The notes: generated from the letters alone by a model not told the origin. Shown: positions 1 through 9,451, counted from the first letter of the stretch. The stretch: 64,000 bases of DNA from Pontivivens insulae (GCF_900302495.1 NZ_OMKW01000001.1:930001-994000); one strand, 5' to 3'. Translations and numbers: made by a program.

Positions 1-452
1 TGTTGACGTCGGTACAAGGGGTCGGAGCGAAGGCGGCATTGGCTATTCTGGGCACTTTGGGGCCAGAGGGGACCAGTCGGGCCATCGCCCTTGGTGATGC
101 GACCGCTGTAAAGGCGGCCCCCGGCATAGGTCCCAAGATCGCGGCGCGGGTCGTGAACGAGTTGCAGGACAAGGCCCCGGCGATCATGGCGTTGGGGGCC
201 AGTGGCGCGCGCCGCGCCATGGCGACAGCCCCTGCGTCGGCGAACACGTCGGACGTATCCGAACCCGTGGTCGTTGATACGCAAGAGCCTGCAGCCTCCT
301 CGGATGGGGTCGCGCAGGCGGATGCGCTCTCGGCCCTCGTCAATTTGGGCTATGCGCATGGTGAGGCGGCCGCAGCCGTCGCAAGTGCTGAAGGGGACGA
401 TGCATCGACCCTCATCAAAGCGGCGCTCAAGGCGCTCGCCCCGAAAGGCTAA
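1..452 (+). CDS. ruvA: Holliday junction helicase subunit RuvA (5'-truncated)
   Basis: RuvA tetramers bind the four-way junction and load RuvB for branch migration. Only the C-terminal 149 or so codons are present; the start and the OB-fold domain I lie left of the window. The visible part opens inside a helix-hairpin-helix motif ([14 protein letters not shown]), followed by a second one ([16 protein letters not shown]), i.e. domain II. An Ala/Ser-rich linker of about 55 residues leads to the domain III helices ([19 protein letters not shown]) that contact RuvB. The gene ends 57 bp before ruvB, the usual ruvA-ruvB order. The first in-frame TTG at position 3 is internal, not a start. Confidence 0.95.
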   Translation, partial: LTSVQGVGAKAALAILGTLGPEGTSRAIALGDATAVKAAPGIGPKIAARVVNELQDKAPAIMALGASGARRAMATAPASANTSDVSEPVVVDTQEPAASSDGVAQADALSALVNLGYAHGEAAAAVASAEGDDASTLIKAALKALAPKG

Positions 453-509
453 GCCAGTGACGCGATCGGTGATGGACCGGCGTGGTGGGATCGGATACGG
501 CCTGTCAGC

Positions 510-1553
510 ATGAGTGATCCCTTCGATATGAGCCCGCATGAGACGCCTGCGGATCTGGCCGGGTCCGAAATGGATCGCGCCCTGCGACCGCAGACACTCG
601 ACGACTTTACCGGTCAGGCCGAGGCGCGCGCGAACCTTCGTGTTTTCATCGAGAGTGCCCGCAAACGCGGCGAGGCGATGGATCACACGCTGTTCTATGG
701 TCCGCCGGGCCTTGGAAAGACGACGCTGGCGCAAATCGTTTCTCGTGAATTGGGCGTCAATTTTCGCATGACGTCGGGACCGGTGCTGGCAAAAGCCGGA
801 GACCTTGCAGCGATCCTGACCAATCTGGATGCGCGTGATGTGTTGTTCATTGATGAGATCCACCGACTGAACCCTGTGGTTGAGGAAGTGCTCTATCCCG
901 CGATGGAGGATTTCGAGCTTGACCTCGTGATTGGTGAGGGGCCCGCGGCACGCACAGTGCGAATTGATCTGCAGCCTTTCACGCTGGTGGGCGCGACAAC
1001 GCGTCTTGGCCTTTTGACGACGCCTCTGCGCGACCGGTTCGGCATTCCCACGCGGCTGGAATTCTACACCGTCGATGAACTGGTAAAAATCGTGGAGCGC
1101 GGGGCGCGACTGATGGATACGGTTCCGACACCGGATGGCGCGCGAGAAATCGCGCGGCGTGCGCGGGGCACCCCGCGGATTGCTGGCCGGCTGCTGCGCC
1201 GGGTCGTCGATTTCGCGATTGTCGAAGGCGATGGCACCGTCACTCAGCAACTCGCCGATCGGGCGCTGACCCGGCTGGGCGTCGATGATTTGGGATTGGA
1301 CGGCGCGGATCGGCGCTATTTGCGCCTGCTCGCCGAGAACTATGGGGGTGGGCCGGTTGGAGTCGAAACCATCGCGGCGGCGTTGAGTGAAGCGCGGGAT
1401 GCAATCGAGGAAGTAATCGAGCCCTTTCTGTTGCAACAGGGCCTGATTGCGCGGACCCCGCGCGGACGTATGCTAGGACACAAGGCATGGACTCATCTGG
1501 GCCTTGCACCGCCCCGGCGGGCTGAACAATCGGATCTGTTTGACGAAAGCTAA
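510..1553 (+). CDS. ruvB: Holliday junction branch migration ATPase RuvB
   Basis: Hexameric AAA+ motor that pumps DNA through the RuvA-junction complex. The protein has 347 aa, normal for the family. Walker A is GPPGLGKTT at about residues 64-72 and Walker B is LFIDEIHR at about 112-119. The sensor-1 stretch [11 protein letters not shown] and the arginine-finger region PLRDRFG follow, and the C-terminal winged helix ends with [14 protein letters not shown]. The start MSDPFDM at 510 lacks a strong Shine-Dalgarno but fits family length. It is the second gene of a likely ruv-ybgC-tol run on the + strand. Confidence 0.97.
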   Translation: MSDPFDMSPHETPADLAGSEMDRALRPQTLDDFTGQAEARANLRVFIESARKRGEAMDHTLFYGPPGLGKTTLAQIVSRELGVNFRMTSGPVLAKAGDLAAILTNLDARDVLFIDEIHRLNPVVEEVLYPAMEDFELDLVIGEGPAARTVRIDLQPFTLVGATTRLGLLTTPLRDRFGIPTRLEFYTVDELVKIVERGARLMDTVPTPDGAREIARRARGTPRIAGRLLRRVVDFAIVEGDGTVTQQLADRALTRLGVDDLGLDGADRRYLRLLAENYGGGPVGVETIAAALSEARDAIEEVIEPFLLQQGLIARTPRGRMLGHKAWTHLGLAPPRRAEQSDLFDES

Positions 1554-1605
1554 CCGGTGCGCCATGCCTTCGTCGGCAAGTTTGGGAAAAAAATGAAGGA
1601 CTGTG

Positions 1606-2241
1606 ATGAGTGTCGAGGCGATCACCCGACTGTTTACCCGGTCTAATGGCGAGTTTGTCTTTGCGCGATGGGGGCGCCCGATTGCGCCGATTGTTTTTGG
1701 CGTCGAGGATCAGACAATCGCGACCGTAAAGGGCGCGGTTGAGGCGGTGGTGACCCTCGCCGGGCATAAGATGGCCGAGACTGATCCGGAGCTTGGCGCG
1801 AATATGATGTGGTTTTTCCTGCGGGACTGGTCAGAGCTGCTGGAGACACCGGACCTTGACCGGCTGATCCCCGATCTTGCGCCGCTGGTGGGGCGCCTGC
1901 AGGCAGCAGACGCAAACCAGTATCGCATTTTTCGATTTGAGCCAGACGGCGCGATCAAAGCCTGCTTTGTGTTCATTCGGATGGATGAGATCATGTCCGA
2001 CATTCCTGCGGATGTACTGACTTTGGGGCAGGCCGTGCAGTCGATCCTGCTGTGGTCTGACGAGGCGTTTCTGGGAAGCTCCATTATGATTGCCGGGGAA
2101 GACGGACCGGTTTTGCGCCCGGATATCGCGGATGTTGTGCGTGCAGCATACGATCCGGTCCTGCCCTCTGCCACACAGTCGGAGACCCATGCGCTGCGAT
2201 TGCAGGCGCGGATCACCGCCAGTCAGGGACCCCTTCAATGA
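1606..2241 (+). CDS. Conserved protein of unknown function between ruvB and ybgC
   Basis: Soluble 211-aa protein with no signal peptide, no membrane segment and no motif I recognise. It is rich in W/F patches (NMMWFFLRDWSELL) and has an acidic middle. A GTG at 1603 directly precedes the ATG at 1606; I chose the ATG because AAGGA at 1596-1600 is then at a usable distance. Its stop overlaps the ybgC start by 4 nt (ATGA at 2238-2241), so it is translationally coupled to the tol-pal genes. I recall similar unnamed proteins at this place in Rhodobacterales, but this is memory, not a search. No function is assigned. Confidence 0.8.
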   Translation: MSVEAITRLFTRSNGEFVFARWGRPIAPIVFGVEDQTIATVKGAVEAVVTLAGHKMAETDPELGANMMWFFLRDWSELLETPDLDRLIPDLAPLVGRLQAADANQYRIFRFEPDGAIKACFVFIRMDEIMSDIPADVLTLGQAVQSILLWSDEAFLGSSIMIAGEDGPVLRPDIADVVRAAYDPVLPSATQSETHALRLQARITASQGPLQ

Positions 2242-2636
2242 CGGCTACATCTACATTTCGCGTCTACTACGAAGACACCGACATGGCCGGGGTCGTCTAT
2301 TACGCAAACTACCTGAAGTTTCTGGAGCGAGGCCGTTCCGACGCCGTGCGTGATGCGGGCATCAGTCAACTCGACATGAAGACAGCCGGTCTGGTTTTTG
2401 TGGTCCGGCGGGTTGAGGCTGATTATCACAAGCCCGCCCGTTTTGATGACATCCTGACGGTGGAAACCGGTCTTGAGGATATGCGAGGCGCACGCTTCTC
2501 GATGCCGCAGCGCGTGATGCGGGGTGACGAGGTTTTATTGAGCGCGCGGATCGATTGTGCCGTCATGTCGCTTGAGGGTCGGCCCGCGCGGCTCCCGGCG
2601 GAAATCCGCCACAAACTTGCCGATTTCATGCAATAG
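2238..2636 (+). CDS. ybgC: Tol-Pal-associated acyl-CoA thioesterase YbgC
   Basis: Hot-dog fold thioesterase of the 4-hydroxybenzoyl-CoA thioesterase class that acts on acyl-CoA or acyl-ACP near the inner membrane. It is 132 aa, typical length. The signature YYEDTDMAGVVYYANYLKF (residues about 10-28) contains the catalytic Asp of the DTD motif and the Tyr-Ala-Asn segment. It starts inside the stop codon of the upstream unknown gene and leads into tolQ after about 128 bp, the usual ybgC-tolQ order. A CATAAT at 2686-2691 in that gap could be a -10 element for tolQ, but no good -35 goes with it. Confidence 0.95.
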   Translation: MTATSTFRVYYEDTDMAGVVYYANYLKFLERGRSDAVRDAGISQLDMKTAGLVFVVRRVEADYHKPARFDDILTVETGLEDMRGARFSMPQRVMRGDEVLLSARIDCAVMSLEGRPARLPAEIRHKLADFMQ

Positions 2637-2764
2637 TGAACGCTGCTAGACAACTTTTGGAGGAGTGGACCGCGACAGCGCCTTGCATAATGGGCTCAGT
2701 CACGGGACAAGTGGGGTAATCTGTGCGGATACAACCGCACTTTGGACAGACAGGCGGCAGGCAG

Positions 2765-3466
2765 ATGGAAGCAGAAGTTCTCGGCGCGGCCAGCGAGGTC
2801 GATTTTTCGCTGATTGCACTTTTCATGCGGGCGACGATCACGGTCAAGATCGTGATGATCATGTTGGTGATTGCGTCGATCTGGTCATGGGCGATCATTT
2901 TCGACCGGTTCCGTGTCTACCGGGCCGCAAAAGCCAAGGATGCTGAGTTCGAAAGCACATTCTGGTCTGGCCGTATGCTCGATGAGATCCACTCTGATGT
3001 TGGCGAAAAGCCGGATGCGCCGACGGGCCGGATCTTTGCGGCTGGTATGTCGGAGTGGAACAAGGGCGCCAGCCAACCGGGTCTGATTGCCGGCGCACAG
3101 CAGCGCATTGATCGTTCCATGAACGTTGTCATCGCGCGAGAGGCAGAAAAGCTTGGCAACGGGCTCGGATCGCTTGCCTCAATCGGTGCGGTTTCGCCGT
3201 TTATCGGATTGTTTGGCACGGTCTGGGGCATCAAGCACGCGTTTGAAGAGATTGCCTTGCAGGGATCCACCGATCTTGCCGTGGTTGCGCCCGGAATTGC
3301 GGAAGCGCTTCTGGCGACGGCGCTGGGCCTTTTGGCCGCAATCCCTGCGGTGGTTTTCTATAACAAACTCAGCGCGGACAGCGATCGCATTTCGGGTGCG
3401 CATGAGAATTTCGCCGATGAATTCTCGATGATCCTGTCGCGTCAGCTTGAAAAGCGGGCTGACTGA
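2765..3466 (+). CDS. tolQ: Tol-Pal inner-membrane motor protein TolQ
   Basis: Proton-motive-force stator homologous to ExbB/MotA; with TolR it energises TolA for outer-membrane constriction at division. The protein is 233 aa when started at the ATG of MEAEVLGAASEVDF. An upstream GTG at 2723 would add 14 residues not typical of the family. Three membrane segments are visible: about residues 15-40 (VKIVMIMLVIASIWSWAII), then a pair in the second half around SLASIGAVSPFIGLFGTVWG and LLATALGLLAAIPAVVFYN. The conserved loop GTVWGIKHAF is intact. Its stop overlaps the tolR start by one base (TGATG). Confidence 0.96.
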   Translation: MEAEVLGAASEVDFSLIALFMRATITVKIVMIMLVIASIWSWAIIFDRFRVYRAAKAKDAEFESTFWSGRMLDEIHSDVGEKPDAPTGRIFAAGMSEWNKGASQPGLIAGAQQRIDRSMNVVIAREAEKLGNGLGSLASIGAVSPFIGLFGTVWGIKHAFEEIALQGSTDLAVVAPGIAEALLATALGLLAAIPAVVFYNKLSADSDRISGAHENFADEFSMILSRQLEKRAD

Positions 3467-3939
3467 TGGGTGCGCAAATGGCAAAGCGGGGCGGCGGCGG
3501 TGGACGGCGGCGCAGGCGCGGCCAGGCTGCGGCCATGTCGGAGATCAACGTCACGCCCTTTGTCGATGTGATGCTGGTGCTTCTAATCATCTTCATGGTG
3601 GCGGCACCGCTCTTGTCCAGCGGTGTTCCCGTGCAGTTGCCGGAAACAGCGGCAGGGGCACTGCCGCAGGATGAGGAGCGTCCGCTGACGCTGACCATGA
3701 CGGCGGAGGGAGAGGTACTTGTTCAGGACACTGCCATCGACCGCAACAGCCTGATCCCGCGAATGCGGGCCATCGCGGCGGAGCGCACGTCGAATGCCGT
3801 CTTCCTGCGCGCGGATGGCACCATCCCTTACGAGCAGGTCGCGCAGATCATGGGCGCGCTCAACAGCGCCGGATTTACGCAGATCAATCTGGTGACCAGC
3901 GGTGACGGTCCGACCCTGGATAGCGCAGGGGGCGAGTGA
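3466..3939 (+). CDS. tolR: Tol-Pal protein TolR
   Basis: Single-pass inner-membrane partner of TolQ in the ExbD family, 157 aa. A basic Gly/Arg-rich N-terminus (RGGGGGRRRRRG) precedes MSEINVTPFVDVMLVLL, whose membrane-buried Asp in FVDVML is the proton-carrying residue of the family. The periplasmic domain follows (residues about 55-157). It starts overlapping the tolQ stop and is followed after 3 bp by tolA, so tolQRA reads as one translationally linked block. Confidence 0.96.
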   Translation: MGAQMAKRGGGGGRRRRRGQAAAMSEINVTPFVDVMLVLLIIFMVAAPLLSSGVPVQLPETAAGALPQDEERPLTLTMTAEGEVLVQDTAIDRNSLIPRMRAIAAERTSNAVFLRADGTIPYEQVAQIMGALNSAGFTQINLVTSGDGPTLDSAGGE

Positions 3940-3942
3940 TCC

Positions 3943-5223
3943 GTGCGCGGTCCCATCCTCCTCTCCGCTGGTGCGCATGTTGCGTTGCTGGTCGTAACGC
4001 TGGCTGAAATCAGCTGGCAGGAGGATTTGCCCCTCGAACCTGTTGTGGTCACCGAGGTGTCGATCATGACGGAAGACGAGTTTTCGGCCGCGGTGTCACA
4101 GGCACCGGATATGGTCGGGACCGAGCTGGCCATGTTGGGCGCAGCGCCTGACTCCGAAATTTTTGATGCAGAGCAGCCCGATTTCGAGATGGAAGTCACC
4201 ATCAACGATGTTGACGGCCCCGATGATCCGAGTGCCGCGGATGCTGAAGCGGACCTTTCCGCAGTTCTGGTGCAGAACCGGGTGAGCGCGGGAACCTCGA
4301 CGGCTGATCTGGCGCCGACATTGCCGCAGAGTTTCGATACCGCGCTTGTCGTGCCGACGGCGAGACCTGATCGGGCGAGGCCGACACAGGCAGCGCGCCC
4401 TGGGGGCATGCGCCCGCCAGCCCCCCAACGACCGAGCCTGCGCATTGATACCACGCCCGCAGCCCCGCCGCCTGAAGAGGCCGAGACTGCGGATGAACAG
4501 CAGGAAGAGGTTGTGCTGAGCGAAAACGGCACGACGGATGAGACGCCGCAAGAGGCGACCGCGCCCGAGGAAGCAGCCACCGAGATCGTTCCTGAGATCG
4601 CGGAAGATCTGCCCGAGGATCTGCCGCTGGACCCGCTGCCTGAGGACAGCACAGAGGTCGCGGAAGTCACCGAGGAGGACGCGGCCCCGCTGGTCGCAGC
4701 GCCACCTCGGGCCCGCCCGCAGCCCGAAGAGCCGCAGGTCGCAGAAGTTGAAGAACCGGCCGAGCCCGAAGCCCCTGTCGCGGAGGAGCCGGAAGAGACA
4801 CCTGCCGAAGAAGCACCGACGGCCACCGACGAAGACGACGAGCCGGCGCAGCCGGTGGAAGAAGCACCGTCTCTGGGTCCACCGCTTCTGGCCGGAGAGA
4901 TCGGCAGCATGACGTCAGCAATCGAGGACCGTTGGAATTTGGCGAGCCTGTCGGGTCTGCCCGGCTTCGATCAGACGGTCGTCACGGTTGCCTTTGAGCT
5001 CGATCCGAACGGGCAGGTGGTTGGTGATGTCGTCAAGATCTCTGGCACAGGGCCAGAGGCGACGCAGGAACAGACTTTTCAGGCGGCGCGACGCGCGATC
5101 CTGATTGCCAGCAGGGGCAACGAATTTGAGCTTCCGCAAGAGAAGTACGAGCAATGGCGGCGCGTCGAGCTAACATTCGATGCATCGCAGGGAGCATCAC
5201 CGTCCAGCGGTTGGAGCTTCTGA
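3943..5223 (+). CDS. tolA: Cell envelope protein TolA with acidic Pro-rich linker
   Basis: Spans the periplasm from the TolQR motor to TolB/Pal. It starts with GTG at 3943 and has 426 aa. One N-terminal membrane anchor (ILLSAGAHVALLVVTL, residues about 4-20) is followed by a long low-complexity domain (about 150-310) made mainly of Glu, Ala and Pro. A C-terminal beta-alpha domain resembling TolA domain III (ELDPNGQVVGDVVKISG to VELTFDAS) closes it. The linker is acidic and proline-rich instead of the Lys/Ala helix of E. coli TolA. Assignment rests on position between tolR and tolB plus architecture. Confidence 0.9.
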   Translation: MRGPILLSAGAHVALLVVTLAEISWQEDLPLEPVVVTEVSIMTEDEFSAAVSQAPDMVGTELAMLGAAPDSEIFDAEQPDFEMEVTINDVDGPDDPSAADAEADLSAVLVQNRVSAGTSTADLAPTLPQSFDTALVVPTARPDRARPTQAARPGGMRPPAPQRPSLRIDTTPAAPPPEEAETADEQQEEVVLSENGTTDETPQEATAPEEAATEIVPEIAEDLPEDLPLDPLPEDSTEVAEVTEEDAAPLVAAPPRARPQPEEPQVAEVEEPAEPEAPVAEEPEETPAEEAPTATDEDDEPAQPVEEAPSLGPPLLAGEIGSMTSAIEDRWNLASLSGLPGFDQTVVTVAFELDPNGQVVGDVVKISGTGPEATQEQTFQAARRAILIASRGNEFELPQEKYEQWRRVELTFDASQGASPSSGWSF

Positions 5224-5283
5224 CAGCACCCGGCATAAGATCGGGGCCGTCTCATACAAAATTGGGGTAATGAGGTGAGCACT

Positions 5284-6618
5284 ATGTCGATCAGAAACCT
5301 ATTTGGCGCGCTTTGCGCGCTCTTGGTCCTCGCGCTGCCCGGTGGGCTGTTCGCGCAGACCGGAGAGCCGTTGCGCGCGACAATTGGACGGGGCGTATTT
5401 GAACCGATCCCAATGGCAATTCCGCAGTTTACGGCGCGGGATGCGGCGGCGGAGCAGTTTTCGGGTCAGGTGGCAGAGGTCATCACCGCAAACCTGACGG
5501 GAACCGGGTTGTTTCGAGCGATCTCACCCGACGCGTTCATCACGCCGCGTCCGAATTTTGATGTGACGCCGACCTTTACGGACTGGACCGTGATCAATGC
5601 GCAGGGCCTTGTGACCGGGGCGACGTCCATCGGTGCGGATGGGCGTTTGACGGTCGCGGTCCAGCTTTGGGACACGTTCAACAACACACAGATCGGTGAT
5701 GGTGTGACCTTCACCACGGATCAGGCCAACTGGCGGCGTGCGGCGCATAAGGCGTCGGATGTGATCTACACTCGGCTCACCGGTGAGAGCGCCTATTTCG
5801 ACAGTGAGATCGTTTTTGTTGCTGAGACGGGCCCAAAGAATGCGCGTGTGAAGCGGATCGCCATCATGGATCAGGATGGCGCAAATGTGCGCTATCTGAC
5901 GGATGGCAGCGATCTGGTTCTGGCGCCCCGATTTGCACCGAACGGTACCGCGATTCTTTACACCAGCTATCGCACCGGGTTCCCGCAAGTCTATCTTCAG
6001 GATCTGGTCACTGGCGCGCGCCAGACGCTGGGCAACACCGAGGGCATGAGTTTCGCGCCAAGGTTTTCCCCGGATGGTCGTCGCGTGGTGCTGAGCCAGA
6101 CGAGTGGCGCAAATACCGATATCTTTACGATTGATCTTGCCACAGGTGCGCGGACCCGTTTGACCCGCAGCCCTGCGATCGATACTGCGCCCAGCTTTTC
6201 CCCGGATGGATCGCAAATTGTGTTTGAGAGTGACCGGGGCGGAAGCCAGCAATTATACGTGATGCCTGCCAACGGCGGCACGGCCCGTCGCATCAGCTTT
6301 GGCAACGGAACTTACGGCACCCCGGTATGGAGCCCGCGCGGCGACCGCATCGCCTTCACGGCGAGCATCTCTGGCCGTTTCCATGTTGGCGTCATGAATA
6401 CGGACGGATCGCGAGAGCAGTTGCTGACAGCCTCCTTCCTCGACGAAGGCCCGACATGGTCGCCGAACGGTCGGGTTCTGATGTTCTTCCGTGAGACGCC
6501 GGGGCCGTTGGGCGCCGCCGCGCTTGTGTCAGTCGATGTTACCGGCCAGAATTTGCGGTATGTACCAACCCCGGCGGGTGGGTCTGACCCCAACTGGTCA
6601 CCGCTGCGCGCGAATTGA
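5284..6618 (+). CDS. tolB: Tol-Pal periplasmic beta-propeller TolB
   Basis: Periplasmic protein that binds Pal and relays TolA; 444 aa. The Sec signal peptide [20 protein letters not shown] ends near GLFAQ-TGEP. The N-terminal domain (to about residue 165) is followed by WD40-like TolB repeats with recurring (S/A)PxFSPDG blocks: [47 protein letters not shown] and [15 protein letters not shown] at 5275 is an alternative start, but the AGGTGAG before the ATG at 5284 acts better as ribosome site for the ATG. Confidence 0.96.
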   Translation: MSIRNLFGALCALLVLALPGGLFAQTGEPLRATIGRGVFEPIPMAIPQFTARDAAAEQFSGQVAEVITANLTGTGLFRAISPDAFITPRPNFDVTPTFTDWTVINAQGLVTGATSIGADGRLTVAVQLWDTFNNTQIGDGVTFTTDQANWRRAAHKASDVIYTRLTGESAYFDSEIVFVAETGPKNARVKRIAIMDQDGANVRYLTDGSDLVLAPRFAPNGTAILYTSYRTGFPQVYLQDLVTGARQTLGNTEGMSFAPRFSPDGRRVVLSQTSGANTDIFTIDLATGARTRLTRSPAIDTAPSFSPDGSQIVFESDRGGSQQLYVMPANGGTARRISFGNGTYGTPVWSPRGDRIAFTASISGRFHVGVMNTDGSREQLLTASFLDEGPTWSPNGRVLMFFRETPGPLGAAALVSVDVTGQNLRYVPTPAGGSDPNWSPLRAN

Positions 6619-6727
6619 GGCCGCGCGTGGATGAGAAGGCCGATGCGATCCGGTGAGCGGGACGCATTGTATGAAGAGCAGAAAATGAATGACGAAGTCA
6701 TCGCAACTCTTGCACAGGATTAAGATC

Positions 6728-7243
6728 ATGAAGGTTTTCAACTTTGTAACCGCGGCAGCTCTGGCAGTGTCCCTCGCGGCCTGTTCCTCGGTCGACGGCA
6801 CAGGTGCCGGAACGGCTGGTGGTGCGGGTATTGGCGCGGGCGGCGCAGGTGGTGTGAACACCAGCGTCGATCAGGGCAGCATTGCCTATTTCACAACGAC
6901 CGTTGGCGACCGCGTTTTCTTTGCCACTGACAGCAGCTCTCTCGATTCCAGCGCTCAGGCGACGCTGGCCCTGCAGGCTGATTGGTTGGCGACCTATCCC
7001 GACCGTACACTGGTTATTCAAGGTCATGCGGATGAGCGTGGCACCCGCGAATATAACCTCGCACTTGGCGCACGCCGGGCACAGGCGGCCTTCGACTTCC
7101 TGGTCGCCCAAGGCGTCAATCCGTCTCGCATGTCGACCGTGTCCTTTGGCAAGGAGCGTCCGGAGGAGCTGTGCTCAGATGCAAGCTGCTGGGCCGCAAA
7201 CCGCCGCGCGGTCACCGTGGTCGCCGGTGGGCTGACAGGCTAG
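6728..7243 (+). CDS. pal: Peptidoglycan-associated lipoprotein Pal
   Basis: Outer-membrane lipoprotein with an OmpA-type peptidoglycan-binding domain, partner of TolB; 171 aa from the ATG of MKVFNFVTAAALAV. The lipobox is SLAAC, giving lipidated Cys near residue 18. A Gly/Ala-rich flexible tether follows. The OmpA C-domain holds VFFATDSSSL, the diaminopimelate-binding stretch GHADERGTREYNLALG and the final ANRRAV. An earlier in-frame ATG at 6689 would bury the lipobox and was rejected. Confidence 0.97.
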   Translation: MKVFNFVTAAALAVSLAACSSVDGTGAGTAGGAGIGAGGAGGVNTSVDQGSIAYFTTTVGDRVFFATDSSSLDSSAQATLALQADWLATYPDRTLVIQGHADERGTREYNLALGARRAQAAFDFLVAQGVNPSRMSTVSFGKERPEELCSDASCWAANRRAVTVVAGGLTG

Positions 7244-7269
7244 GCGCTCTCATTTAAGAGTGAACACAC

Positions 7270-7298
7270 GGATGGGGCGTTTGAGCCCCGTCCTTTCT
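7270..7298 (+). terminator. Hairpin between pal and cpoB (attenuator or terminator)
   Basis: GGATGGGGC at 7270-7278 pairs with GCCCCGTCC at 7285-7293 (one G-T pair) around a 6-nt loop, followed by TTTCT. It lies 26 bp after the pal stop and 17 bp before the cpoB start. It fits a partial terminator that would make pal more abundant than cpoB. Confidence 0.5.
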
Positions 7299-7314
7299 GC
7301 TGTCGGAGAGCCCT

Positions 7315-8187
7315 ATGACCCGTCTTCTGTCCCTGCTCATGCTCAGCGCGGTGCTGTTGCTGCCTGCGAGCCTTTCTGCACAAGACACAGCGACGGATCC
7401 TTTGGCAGAACTGCTTGATCCCAGCGCGACACCCGACCCCAGCCTTGAGGACCTTAGGCTTTCTTTGCAGGAGCTGGACCAGCTGCTGACGGAGCTGCGC
7501 CAACAGCTGGTCACGACGGGGCAGGTGGATCCCGGCGTGCCGTTCGATGCCACGACGCTGGAACGGTTGAATGCGATGGAAACCCGTATCCGCGTTCTGA
7601 CCGGGGAAGTGGAGCGACTGCAATTCGACGTGCAGCGCATGGCCGAAGATGGCGGACGCCGGATTGCGGATATCGAGTTTCGCCTTGGAGAGCTTGAGGG
7701 CAGCGGCGCCACCGCGCCTGCTCCCGCTTCGCCACTGGGCGGTGGCGTATCAAATGAAAATGCCGCGAGCAGAGGGGGCGCATCCGGCCCCGTCGTTGCC
7801 GTAACCGAACAGGCCGCATTTGATCGCGCTGTCGCGCTGGCTGAGGCGGGCGATCTTCCTGCAGCTCAGGATACGTTTTCGAGCTTCCTTGAAAGTTTCC
7901 CGGGTGGCCCGCTGGCCCCTGATGCGCGCTATGGCCTTGGACGGGTACTGGCGTCGCAGGGGAATTATCGCGAGGCGGCCTTGAATTTCCTCAACGCCTA
8001 TTCCGCCGCTCCGAATGGCGAAAATGCGCCGCTCGCGCTGTCGAGCCTTGCTGACGCGCTTGGGCGTATCGGGCAGGTGACAGAGGCTTGCCTCACCTAC
8101 GAAGAGGCGCTGGCCCGCTTTTCCTCTGAGGGTGAGACATATTCCACGAACATATTGAACGCGCAGCAATCGCTGGGCTGTAACTGA
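7315..8187 (+). CDS. cpoB: Tol-Pal accessory protein CpoB (YbgF)
   Basis: Periplasmic protein that links Tol-Pal constriction to peptidoglycan synthesis at the septum. It is 290 aa with the signal peptide MTRLLSLLMLSAVLLLPASLSAQ. An N-terminal coiled coil (about residues 40-125, with LEDLRLSLQELDQLLTELR and ETRIRVLTGEVERLQFDVQ) is followed by a Pro/Ala linker. The C-terminal TPR domain (about 165-290) carries FDRAVALAEAGDLPAAQ, GGPLAPDARYGLGR and YREAALNFLNAYSAAP. It sits 71 bp after pal and 4 bp before tilS. Confidence 0.94.
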   Translation: MTRLLSLLMLSAVLLLPASLSAQDTATDPLAELLDPSATPDPSLEDLRLSLQELDQLLTELRQQLVTTGQVDPGVPFDATTLERLNAMETRIRVLTGEVERLQFDVQRMAEDGGRRIADIEFRLGELEGSGATAPAPASPLGGGVSNENAASRGGASGPVVAVTEQAAFDRAVALAEAGDLPAAQDTFSSFLESFPGGPLAPDARYGLGRVLASQGNYREAALNFLNAYSAAPNGENAPLALSSLADALGRIGQVTEACLTYEEALARFSSEGETYSTNILNAQQSLGCN

Positions 8188-8191
8188 GCCT

Positions 8192-9373
8192 ATGCTGGAT
8201 CAGTCCGTTCTGGCCCAGTGCGGGCCGGGGCCGCTGGGCGTTGCAGTCTCGGGAGGCGGCGACAGCACGGCGCTGCTTTGGTTGTTGCACCAAGCCGGAT
8301 ATCAGCTCACCGCTGCGACGGTGGACCATGGCCTAAGGGCGGAGTCGGCGGATGAGGCGGACGCGGTAGCGCGTCTTTGCAAGTCCATGGGAATTCCCCA
8401 TGAAACGCTGAGGTGGACGGGGGTTGAGGGCGGCAATCTTCAACAGGCAGCCCGCGAAGGGCGGCAGAAGCTGCTTGCCGAATGGATCAGGAGGCACGGC
8501 GGACGAAGCGTTGCTCTGGGCCATACTATAGACGACGTGGCCGAGACGTTACTCATGCGACTTGCGCGCGGCAGCGGCCCGGACGGGTTGGCGGCAATGG
8601 AGCCGGTGCGGAATGCGCAGGGCATCACGTGGCTGAGGCCGCTTCTTCAGGTTCGTAGGGCCGAGTTGCGTGATCTGCTGCGCGATCAGCAGATCAACTG
8701 GGCCGATGACCCAAGCAATTCTGACGTGCGCTTTGAGCGTGCGCGCATCCGACACGCGATGACGAATTTAAGGTTGGAGCCGGAGCGCCTTGCGCAAGCA
8801 GCCACATCGCTGCGGGACGTGCGGCACGCTGCTATTGCCACGACAGACGCGCTTATCGCGGAATGCGTCACGTTCACGGCTCTTGGTGAGGCAGTGATTG
8901 CTCCCAAAGTCTACGCGGACGCACCGGCTGACCTTCGATATCGTCTTCTGCGCGTTTTGACCTATTGGATGAATGGTCAGCGTCACGCGCCGCGCCACGA
9001 TTTGATCGCGCAAATGGACAATTGCCTGCGGGAGGGGGGCGAGATGGCCGGTGCAGGACTGCTGATCCGGCAGAGCAAATCTTCCGTTCATTTGCGACGG
9101 GAGCCGCGTGCGGTCGCAAGCTGGACCGCGGATCATTGTTGGGATCATCGGTGGAGGATCACGAAAACCCGCTCTGACGATCAAGTGATGCCTCTCGCGA
9201 CGCATGATCGCGAATCGTGGCCAAGGATGGGCGCGCCTCACCCTGCCGAGTTGGCAAGAACGGTGCCGACGCTGGTGCAGACGGGCCTCGCACCTGTGAT
9301 TCCAGGTGGTGCGGCGATGTCGCACGGCATGATCCGCCTGATTCCCTTCACCATGAGTGCCCGGTCGCGTTGA
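8192..9373 (+). CDS. tilS: tRNA(Ile)-lysidine synthetase TilS
   Basis: Converts C34 of the CAU tRNA-Ile to lysidine, changing decoding from Met to Ile codons; ATP-dependent and cytosolic. It has 393 aa. The PP-loop SGGGDST at residues 20-26 is the N-type ATP pyrophosphatase signature. Further family blocks are VDHGLRAES, LGHTIDDVAETLLMRL and GITWLRPLLQVRRAELRDLL, then the NSD...RARIRH motif. The C-terminal third is weakly conserved, as in other alphaproteobacteria. It follows cpoB by 4 bp. Confidence 0.93.
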   Translation: MLDQSVLAQCGPGPLGVAVSGGGDSTALLWLLHQAGYQLTAATVDHGLRAESADEADAVARLCKSMGIPHETLRWTGVEGGNLQQAAREGRQKLLAEWIRRHGGRSVALGHTIDDVAETLLMRLARGSGPDGLAAMEPVRNAQGITWLRPLLQVRRAELRDLLRDQQINWADDPSNSDVRFERARIRHAMTNLRLEPERLAQAATSLRDVRHAAIATTDALIAECVTFTALGEAVIAPKVYADAPADLRYRLLRVLTYWMNGQRHAPRHDLIAQMDNCLREGGEMAGAGLLIRQSKSSVHLRREPRAVASWTADHCWDHRWRITKTRSDDQVMPLATHDRESWPRMGAPHPAELARTVPTLVQTGLAPVIPGGAAMSHGMIRLIPFTMSARSR

Positions 9374-9396
9374 ACCCAGTCGGGCTGCACCCTATG

Positions 9397-9421
9397 TTGA
9401 AGCTAACTGTGATAGCCTGTT
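9397..9421 (+). promoter_or_regulatory. Possible heat-shock-type promoter of ftsH
   Basis: TTGAAG (9397-9402), a 13-bp spacer, then CCTGTT (9416-9421), about 30 bp before the ftsH start. The layout roughly resembles RpoH promoters (CTTGAA / CCxxxT), and ftsH is commonly RpoH-controlled. The match is weak and rests on eye inspection only. Confidence 0.25.
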
Positions 9422-9451
9422 TCCGGCGCGTCACACCGCGCTGATGGGAGA

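Noticed and set aside
2657-2691. Sigma-70 promoter before tolQ
   Set aside because: CATAAT is acceptable as -10, but candidate -35 boxes are 15 or 23 bp away and poor.
3828-4910. 360-codon Ser/Gly-rich frame antisense to tolA
   Set aside because: Reverse complement of the Glu/Pro/Ala linker; low complexity explains the open frame.
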